A DNA stretch of 11,796 nucleotides, taken from contig JAGXGT010000091.1 of assembly GCA_024636595.1 (NCBI GenBank), positions 1 to 11,796 on the forward strand, written 5' to 3'. Origin of the DNA: Sphingomonadales bacterium. GTDB taxonomy: Bacteria > Pseudomonadota > Alphaproteobacteria > Sphingomonadales > Sphingomonadaceae. Of the stretch, positions 6,750 through 11,796 are shown in pieces; position 1 is the stretch's first letter, and every line of letters begins with the position of its first letter. The notes under the pieces are model-generated. The model made no database searches. It was given only the letters and a program-made list of their open reading frames with translations, and was not told the origin of the DNA. The translations under genes and the position numbers were made by a program.

Positions 6750-6752
6750 TTG

Positions 6753-7118
6753 ATGTCGGACCCTTTTTTCGACACAAACATATTGATTGATTGGCTGAAG
6801 CGGCAGCCGCGTGCGCGAGCGGAAATTTCGCGTTATCGCAACCACAGAATCAGCCGGATCGTCTGGACAGAGATACTCGCCGGAGAAACTCTGGAGAACA
6901 GGAACGTGATCCAGCAGGCGATATCACCGTTTGAAATCATCGACATCGATCAACGCATCGCGACCGCTGCGGCGGATATTCGTTACCGAACGCGGATGAA
7001 GTTGCTGGATGCCTACATCCTAGCTACGGCGCAGGTTAATGGTGCCATTTTGATCACACGCAACACTACAGACTTTCCTGCCAATATGCCGGGAATTCGG
7101 ATACCTTACACACTCTGA
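6753..7118 (+). CDS. vapC: PIN-domain toxin ribonuclease (VapC family)
   Basis: A 121-residue PIN-domain protein. The acidic metal-binding residues are visible: Asp7 in FFDTNILIDW, Glu40 in VWTEILAG, Asp86 in KLLDAYILATA and the LITRNTTDF segment with Asn104 and Asp107. VapC toxins cleave specific RNAs, often initiator tRNA or the rRNA sarcin-ricin loop; the target here cannot be read from sequence. I chose ATG 6753, three bases after the antitoxin stop; the TTG immediately before it (6750) is less likely. All catalytic positions are intact, so the toxin appears active. It ends only 20 bp before glmS with no terminator, so glmS is transcribed from, or through, this module. Confidence 0.88.
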   Translation: MSDPFFDTNILIDWLKRQPRARAEISRYRNHRISRIVWTEILAGETLENRNVIQQAISPFEIIDIDQRIATAAADIRYRTRMKLLDAYILATAQVNGAILITRNTTDFPANMPGIRIPYTL

Positions 7119-7138
7119 CGCGAAAGACCTGAAAAACC

Positions 7139-8962
7139 ATGTGCGGAATTATTGGAATTATTGGTAAATCACCTGTCTCGGATCGTCTGGTCGATGGATT
7201 GAAACGCATGGAATATCGCGGCTACGACAGCGCCGGGATTTGCACGATCCATGGTGATCAGTTGATCCGCCGCCGCGCAGAGGGGAAGCTCGCCAATCTG
7301 GTGTCTGTGCTGAAAACCGATGATGCCGCAGGCAATATCGGAATCGCCCACACCCGTTGGGCGACGCACGGGGCGCCCACTACCAGCAACGCCCATCCCC
7401 ATGCCACCGGCGAAGTGGCGCTTGTGCACAATGGCATTATCGAAAATTTCAAGAGCCTGCGCGAGGAGTTGAGCGCGCGTGGTCGGACGTTTGAAAGCGA
7501 TACCGACACGGAGGTCGTCGCACATTTGGTCAGCGAACAGATTGAAAACGGGAAAACTCCTCAAGAATCCGTGCAAGCGATCTTGCCGCAGTTGCGCGGC
7601 GCCTTTGCGCTCGCCATTGCCTTTCGCTCTCATCCTGACCTGTTGATCGGCGCGCGACTGGGATCGCCGCTGGTGGTTGGTTATGGCGATGGAGAGATGT
7701 ATCTGGGGTCCGACGCCTTGGCGCTCGCACCCCTGACCCAGAAAATTGCCTATCTCGAAGAAGGTGACTGGGTAGTCATAACCCGCGAGGGCGCGGCGAT
7801 TTATGATAAAGACAATATTGCCGTAGAGCGCGAAATAACGACATCCGGCGTATCCGCTGCGACCATTGAAAAGGGCAATCATCGCCATTTCATGCAGAAA
7901 GAAATTTTTGAGCAACCGACGGTCGTTGCGCAAACATTGGGAAGCTATATCAGGCCGCTTGAGCAGCAGGTGGCGCTGCCGCAAATGGATTTCGATTTGC
8001 GCGATATCAAGCGGATCACGATCGTCGCATGTGGCACCAGCTATTATGCCGGAATGGTGGCCAAATACTGGTTCGAAACCTTTGCCCGGGTACCGGTGGA
8101 TTTGGATTTCGCCTCCGAATTTCGCTATCGTGACCCCGTGTTTGAGGCGGGCGGCCTGGCCTTGTTCATCTCCCAATCGGGCGAGACGGCTGACACTCTT
8201 GCGGCGCTGCGGCATTCAAAAGAGAATGGCCAAAAAATCGCCGTGGTGGTCAATGTTCCGACGAGTTCGATGGCGCGGGAAGCCGATCTGTTGCTGCCGA
8301 CCCATGCCGGCCCAGAAATCGGAGTGGCATCGACCAAGGCGTTCTCCTGCCAGCTTGCGGTGCTGGCGGCGCTCGCCGCCCATCTCGCTGTGGTAAAAGG
8401 CAAGATGACACGCGATGAAGAACGCGAAGTGGTCAAGCATTTGACCGAAGCGCCAGCGGCGCTCAACGCGGCGCTCGCGCATGATGAAGATATCGCTGGG
8501 ATGGCACATCTTATCGCTCCGGCCCGCGATGTTCTCTATCTTGGTCGCGGTCCCGATTATCCGCTGGCGCTGGAGGGCGCACTCAAGCTCAAGGAAATCA
8601 GTTATATTCACGCCGAAGGCTATGCGTCCGGCGAAATGAAACATGGTCCGATCGCCCTGATCGATGAAGCGGTGCCGGTCATTGTGCTGGCACCATCGGG
8701 TCCATTGTTTGAAAAAACCGTATCCAATATGCAGGAAGTCATGGCTCGCGGAGGAAAGGTCGTGCTGATCTCCGATGCCGAAGGTCTGGCTGAAGCAGGC
8801 AAAGGCTGCATGGCTACCGTCGAGATGCCAAAGGTCCACCCGCTGATTGCTCCGCTTGTCTATGCCGTGCCGGTCCAGTTGATTGCTTATCACGTGGCCG
8901 TCGCCAAGGGCACCGATGTCGATCAGCCACGCAATCTCGCCAAATCGGTTACGGTGGAATAG
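7139..8962 (+). CDS. glmS: Glutamine--fructose-6-phosphate aminotransferase (isomerizing)
   Basis: Cytoplasmic enzyme of 607 residues, normal length, that makes glucosamine-6-phosphate from fructose-6-phosphate and glutamine: the first committed step to UDP-GlcNAc. The N-terminal glutaminase domain begins MCGIIGIIG with the nucleophile Cys2 and contains RWATHG and HNGIIENF. The isomerase half has two SIS domains: CGTSYYAG near residue 297, SQSGETADT near 345, then GRGPDYPLALEGALKLKE near 469 and HAEGYASGEMKHGP near 490. It ends in the conserved DVDQPRNLAKSVTVE tail. The ribosome site is weak (purines in GAAAGACCTGAAAAACC). Only 20 bp separate it from the PIN toxin, so it has no obvious promoter of its own. 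The glmS-ribozyme mode of control is absent. An OsmC gene follows after two bases. Confidence 0.97.
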   Translation: MCGIIGIIGKSPVSDRLVDGLKRMEYRGYDSAGICTIHGDQLIRRRAEGKLANLVSVLKTDDAAGNIGIAHTRWATHGAPTTSNAHPHATGEVALVHNGIIENFKSLREELSARGRTFESDTDTEVVAHLVSEQIENGKTPQESVQAILPQLRGAFALAIAFRSHPDLLIGARLGSPLVVGYGDGEMYLGSDALALAPLTQKIAYLEEGDWVVITREGAAIYDKDNIAVEREITTSGVSAATIEKGNHRHFMQKEIFEQPTVVAQTLGSYIRPLEQQVALPQMDFDLRDIKRITIVACGTSYYAGMVAKYWFETFARVPVDLDFASEFRYRDPVFEAGGLALFISQSGETADTLAALRHSKENGQKIAVVVNVPTSSMAREADLLLPTHAGPEIGVASTKAFSCQLAVLAALAAHLAVVKGKMTRDEEREVVKHLTEAPAALNAALAHDEDIAGMAHLIAPARDVLYLGRGPDYPLALEGALKLKEISYIHAEGYASGEMKHGPIALIDEAVPVIVLAPSGPLFEKTVSNMQEVMARGGKVVLISDAEGLAEAGKGCMATVEMPKVHPLIAPLVYAVPVQLIAYHVAVAKGTDVDQPRNLAKSVTVE

Positions 8963-8964
8963 TC

Positions 8965-9405
8965 ATGGCCAGCAATCCCTCTCTTGTGTCGGTCGAAACC
9001 GCCGGCGGCAAGTTCCAGCAGACAGTTCGCGTTGGCAGCCATGTTTTTTCGGCTGATGAGCCGGAGTCGTTCGGCGGTTCCGATAGCGGACCATCGCCCT
9101 ATGACCTGCTGCTCGCGGCGCTCGGTACCTGTACCTCGATGACAATGAAAATGTACGCCGATCGCAAGGGGATTCCTTTGGAATCGGTGTATATCGTACT
9201 GGAGCATAGCCGGGAACATGTCGAAGACTGCAAGAGCTGCAACAATGAGGACAACCGGATTGACGTGATTGATCGTTCGATCACGCTGGAAGGGAACCTG
9301 ACCGAGGAACAGCGCCACAAGCTTCTTGAAATTGCCGCCAAATGCCCGGTCCATCGGACGCTGGAAAATCGCATCGACATTCACACGCTGGAAGTACGCG
9401 GGTGA
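8965..9405 (+). CDS. OsmC family peroxiredoxin-like protein
   Basis: A 146-residue OsmC/Ohr-fold protein. The two family cysteines are present: Cys56 in ALGTCTSMTMKMYA and Cys127 in AAKCPVHRTL. An extra CKSC pair (Cys89-Cys92) lies between them. Family members reduce organic or fatty-acid hydroperoxides through these cysteines, although the group without clear Ohr signatures (like E. coli YhfA) has no settled substrate; this protein looks closer to that group. The ATG comes two bases after the glmS stop, and its own stop overlaps the next gene by four bases, so it belongs to the glmS transcript. The pairing with a GFA protein suggests thiol or peroxide handling, which is inference. Confidence 0.88.
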   Translation: MASNPSLVSVETAGGKFQQTVRVGSHVFSADEPESFGGSDSGPSPYDLLLAALGTCTSMTMKMYADRKGIPLESVYIVLEHSREHVEDCKSCNNEDNRIDVIDRSITLEGNLTEEQRHKLLEIAAKCPVHRTLENRIDIHTLEVRG

Positions 9406-9791
9406 CAAAAGTTGCTGGCGGTTGCCATTGCGGCGCAGTCCGGTTTGAGGCGGAGGTCGAAGGCAACGCACCCGAGTTGCTCGACTGCAACTGCTCGATT
9501 TGCAGGCGAACAGGTTTTCTGCATCTGATCATAGCGCATAAGGATTTCGTTTTGATCAGCGGTGCCCCTGATCTCACGAGCTATAAATTTGGCAGCGGGC
9601 AGGCCGATCATCTGTTTTGCACTAATTGCGGCATTAAAAGCTTCTACCAGCCGCGGTCACACCCAGATAGCTGGAGCGTCAACTATAACTGTCTCGACCT
9701 GGGCCACGGACTAAAGCCCACGATCATTGAATTTGATGGTCAGAATTGGGAAGCTGCGAAAGCTCATCTGGCACAGGTCGACGATGTCTGA
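9402..9791 (+). CDS. GFA family zinc protein (CENP-V/glutathione-dependent formaldehyde-activating type)
   Basis: A 129-residue protein of the GFA fold with the full set of zinc-binding cysteines: Cys8 and Cys10 in GGCHCGAVRF, Cys29, Cys31 and Cys34 in CNCSICRR, and Cys73 and Cys76 in FCTNCGI. The founding member, Gfa, was proposed to speed the condensation of formaldehyde with glutathione, but most short homologues have no proven activity, so the family name should not be read as a function. I chose GTG 9402, which forms a GTGA overlap with the OsmC stop; the in-frame ATG at 9342 would add 20 residues lying within the OsmC gene and lacking family resemblance. The gene ends just before the shared terminator. 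Confidence 0.85.
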   Translation: MTKVAGGCHCGAVRFEAEVEGNAPELLDCNCSICRRTGFLHLIIAHKDFVLISGAPDLTSYKFGSGQADHLFCTNCGIKSFYQPRSHPDSWSVNYNCLDLGHGLKPTIIEFDGQNWEAAKAHLAQVDDV

Positions 9792-9800
9792 AACGAATAC

Positions 9801-9836
9801 AAAAACGGCCCGCTGACTTTATCCAGCGGGCCGTTT
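9801..9836. terminator. Bidirectional intrinsic terminator between gfa and katG
   Basis: A perfect 13-bp inverted repeat, AAACGGCCCGCTG (9803-9815) and CAGCGGGCCGTTT (9824-9836), encloses the 8-base loop ACTTTATC. On the minus strand the stem runs into TTTTT, an ideal signal for katG. On the plus strand the stem ends in TTT followed by CTGG, so termination of the gfa side relies on a shorter U-run. It is the only strong terminator seen in the window. Confidence 0.9.
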
Positions 9837-9855
9837 CTGGGGTTATTCAAAAAAC

Positions 9856-11762
9856 TCAGGCTGGATCAAAAAAACCAGCATCCATGACTTTGGTCCAAGC
9901 AGCTACAAAGTCAGTGACAAACTTCTGTTCATGGCCGTCCTCGGCATAGACTTCGGCAACCGAACGAAGCTGCGAATTCGATCCGAACACAAGGTCGGTC
10001 CGCGTCGCACTCCACAATTCCTTGCCGGATTCACGGTCGGTGCCGACAAATTCCTCATCGCCTGACTCGTCCACGACTTCCCATATCGTGCCCATGTGCA
10101 GGAGGTTGACGAAAAAGTCGTTGGTCAGTTTGCCGGGACGATCGGTCAGTACGCCGTGCTTGCTGTTGCCACTGTTGGCACCGAGCACCCGCATACCACC
10201 GACCAGTGCAGTCATTTCCGGGATCGAGAGGGCCAGCAAGTTTGCGCGATCGACCAACATGTCTTCGGTCTTCACGCCGGCCTTGGTCTTCAAGTAATTG
10301 CGGAAGCCATCGGCATAAGGCTCGAGCGGTTCAAAACTTTCGGCATCGGTCTGCTCGTCCGTCGCATCGCCGCGCCCCGTTGTCACCGCAACGTTGACAT
10401 CGAAACCGGCATCCTTCGCTGCCTTCTCGACCGCGGCGCTGCCGGCGATGACAATTGCATCGGCCATCGACAATGAACCGCGCAATTGGTCGAGCTTCGT
10501 CAGCACTTTGCCAAGCTCTTCGGGATCATTCACTTCCCAGTCCTTCTGCGGAGCAAGCCGGACGCGCGCGCCATTGGAGCCACCACGGTGATCGCTTTTG
10601 CGATAGGTGGAGGCAGAAGCCCAGGCTGCCTTGACCAGTTCGGAAACCGAAAGGCCGCTGTCGAGCACCTTCGACTTGAAGTCCGAAACGTCGCTTTCGG
10701 ATGCCTCTGTTCCGGCGGGAACCGGGTCCTGCCAGATGAGGTCCTCGGCGGGTACCTCGGGGCCGAGATAACGGACCTTGGGGCCCATGTCGCGATGGGT
10801 CAATTTGAACCAGGCGCGGGCGAAGGCATCGTCCAGCGCCGCCTGGTCGTCGCGGAAACGCTCGGAAATCTTGCGATAGTCCGGGTCCCGCTTCAGCGCC
10901 ATATCGGCGGTCGTCATGATCGTCGGAACCTTTTTACTGGGGTCCCGGGCATCTGGTGCCATGTCCGCTTCGTCAGGGTTGATCGGTGTCCACTGATAGG
11001 CTCCGGCCGGACTCTGGACCAGTTCATATTCATATTTGAACAAGAGCCGGAAATAGTCGCCGCCCCACTGGGTCGGGTTGGGCGTCCATGCACCTTCGAT
11101 ACCGGAGGTTGTGATATGTCCCTCGCCGATTTCTTCCGGGTCGGTCAGCCAGCCAAAGCCCATGCGGTGCAGGGCTTCGCCTTCAGGTGCTTCACCGAAA
11201 GTATCGGACGGCGCCGCGCCATGGCATTTGCCGAAGGCATGACCGCCAGCGGTAAGCGCAACGGTTTCCTCGTCGTTCATTGCCATGCGCAGGAAGGTTT
11301 CCTTCATATCGCGGGCCATGCCTTCCGGATCGTGGGGGTTGCCGCCCGGACCTTCGGGGTTGACGTAGATCAGGCCCATCTGGATCGCCGCCAGGGGGTT
11401 TTCCATCGCCTTGCCCTCGTCTGGATTGATGCGCGTCGGAACGCCTTCATTCACCCACTGTTCCTCGGAGCCCCAGTAGACGTCGGTCTCAGGCTCGTAG
11501 ACATCCTTGCGGCCACCGCCGAAACCGAACACCGGTCCGCCCATCGACTCGATGGCGACATTGCCGGTCAGGACGAACAGATCGGCCCAGCTGATATGCT
11601 CGCCATATTTCTTCTTGATCGGCCAGAGCAGACGGCGCGCCTTGTCGAGGTTGCCGTTGTCTGGCCAGCTGTTGAGTGGAGCGAAGCGCTGTTGCCCGCT
11701 CGACGCGCCACCGCGACCGTCGCCTGTGCGATACGTGCCTGCGGCGTGCCATGCCATCCGGA
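9856..11762 (-). CDS. katG: Catalase-peroxidase KatG, 5' end missing at the contig end
   Basis: Bifunctional haem catalase-peroxidase that removes hydrogen peroxide. 634 residues are visible, starting with the distal-site RMAWH (catalytic Arg, Trp and His); by comparison with M. tuberculosis KatG (Arg104, Trp107, His108) about 103 N-terminal residues are missing. The Met-Tyr-Trp adduct residues are present: Trp in MAWH, Tyr in LIYVNPEGP and Met in LRMAMND. The proximal haem histidine lies in GGHAFGKCHGA. Both the active N-terminal and the degenerate C-terminal peroxidase domains follow, ending in KVMDAGFFDPA. The ATG at 11757 is internal, not the true start. The reading frame is otherwise unbroken. 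The gene converges on gfa and shares its terminator. Regulation (OxyR is common) cannot be seen because the promoter is off the contig. Confidence 0.97.
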
Positions 11763-11796
11763 CTGTCTCTTATACACATCTGACGCTGCCGACGAT
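11763..11796. other. Nextera/Tn5 sequencing adapter read-through (artefact)
   Basis: Bases 11763-11781 read CTGTCTCTTATACACATCT, the 19-bp Tn5 mosaic end used in Nextera libraries. They are followed directly by GACGCTGCCGACGA (11782-11795), the reverse complement of the Nextera read-1 adapter, and by one more base that would belong to the index. KatG homology stops at 11762. This is library sequence left on the contig end, not a chromosomal or mobile element. Confidence 0.98.

Noticed and set aside
7119..7138. glmS ribozyme/riboswitch before glmS
   Set aside because: Only 20 bp separate glmS from the toxin gene, with no room for the ribozyme, which is known mainly from Gram-positive bacteria.
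7169..8215. Long minus-strand open frame (348 codons) opposite glmS
   Set aside because: Shadow frame of a highly conserved enzyme; its translation has no recognisable domain.
11489..11779. Open frames on the minus strand beginning MCIRDS and MYKRQ
   Set aside because: Their first residues are encoded by the adapter and the rest is the wrong frame of katG.
11763..11781. Tn5 mosaic end, suggesting a transposon insertion in katG
   Set aside because: It is followed immediately by the Nextera read-1 adapter and lies at the very end of the sequence, so it is library DNA and not a natural element.

Overview
This is a chromosomal segment of an alphaproteobacterium, most likely a sphingomonad (order Sphingomonadales). 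That placement is an inference from gene content and protein character: an HprK-related kinase / PqqD-like / nucleotidyltransferase cassette, GlmU and GlmS next to OsmC and GFA proteins, an alphaproteobacterial-type PhoR, and moderate GC. The right-hand end is not biological. Bases 11763-11796 match Nextera (Tn5) adapter sequence, so the natural DNA stops at 11762, inside katG.

Left region (1-1655). A minus-strand phosphate sensor kinase, PhoR, is followed by a tandem 11-bp repeat that reads on the minus strand as a PHO box (69-86). It points out of the left edge, where a phosphate-uptake (pst) gene would be expected. A 238-bp divergent intergenic region separates phoR from the next block.

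Modification-like cassette (1656-4329, plus strand). A small Tat-exported protein with two cysteines is followed by a PqqD-like peptide-binding protein, an HprK-like kinase and a PF14907-like nucleotidyltransferase. The last three genes overlap by 1 and 4 bases. The kinase and nucleotidyltransferase resemble tailoring enzymes of lasso-peptide clusters, but no lasso cyclase, leader protease or radical SAM enzyme is present. This is the best candidate for a poorly understood system; the first gene is a plausible substrate, not a demonstrated one.

Amino-sugar and thiol block (4442-9791, plus strand). glmU, a translationally coupled lipoprotein gene, a two-gene RHH/PIN toxin-antitoxin module, glmS, an OsmC-family gene and a GFA-family gene run in one direction with gaps of 112 bp or less. 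GlmS makes glucosamine-6-phosphate and GlmU the UDP-GlcNAc used for peptidoglycan and lipid A. The toxin-antitoxin module sits between these two genes, and its own operator-promoter probably also contributes to glmS transcription.

Right region (9792-11796). A strong shared hairpin terminator separates gfa from convergent katG (catalase-peroxidase, minus strand). katG lacks about 103 N-terminal residues because the contig ends in adapter.

No tRNA, rRNA, CRISPR array, insertion sequence or replication origin was seen.
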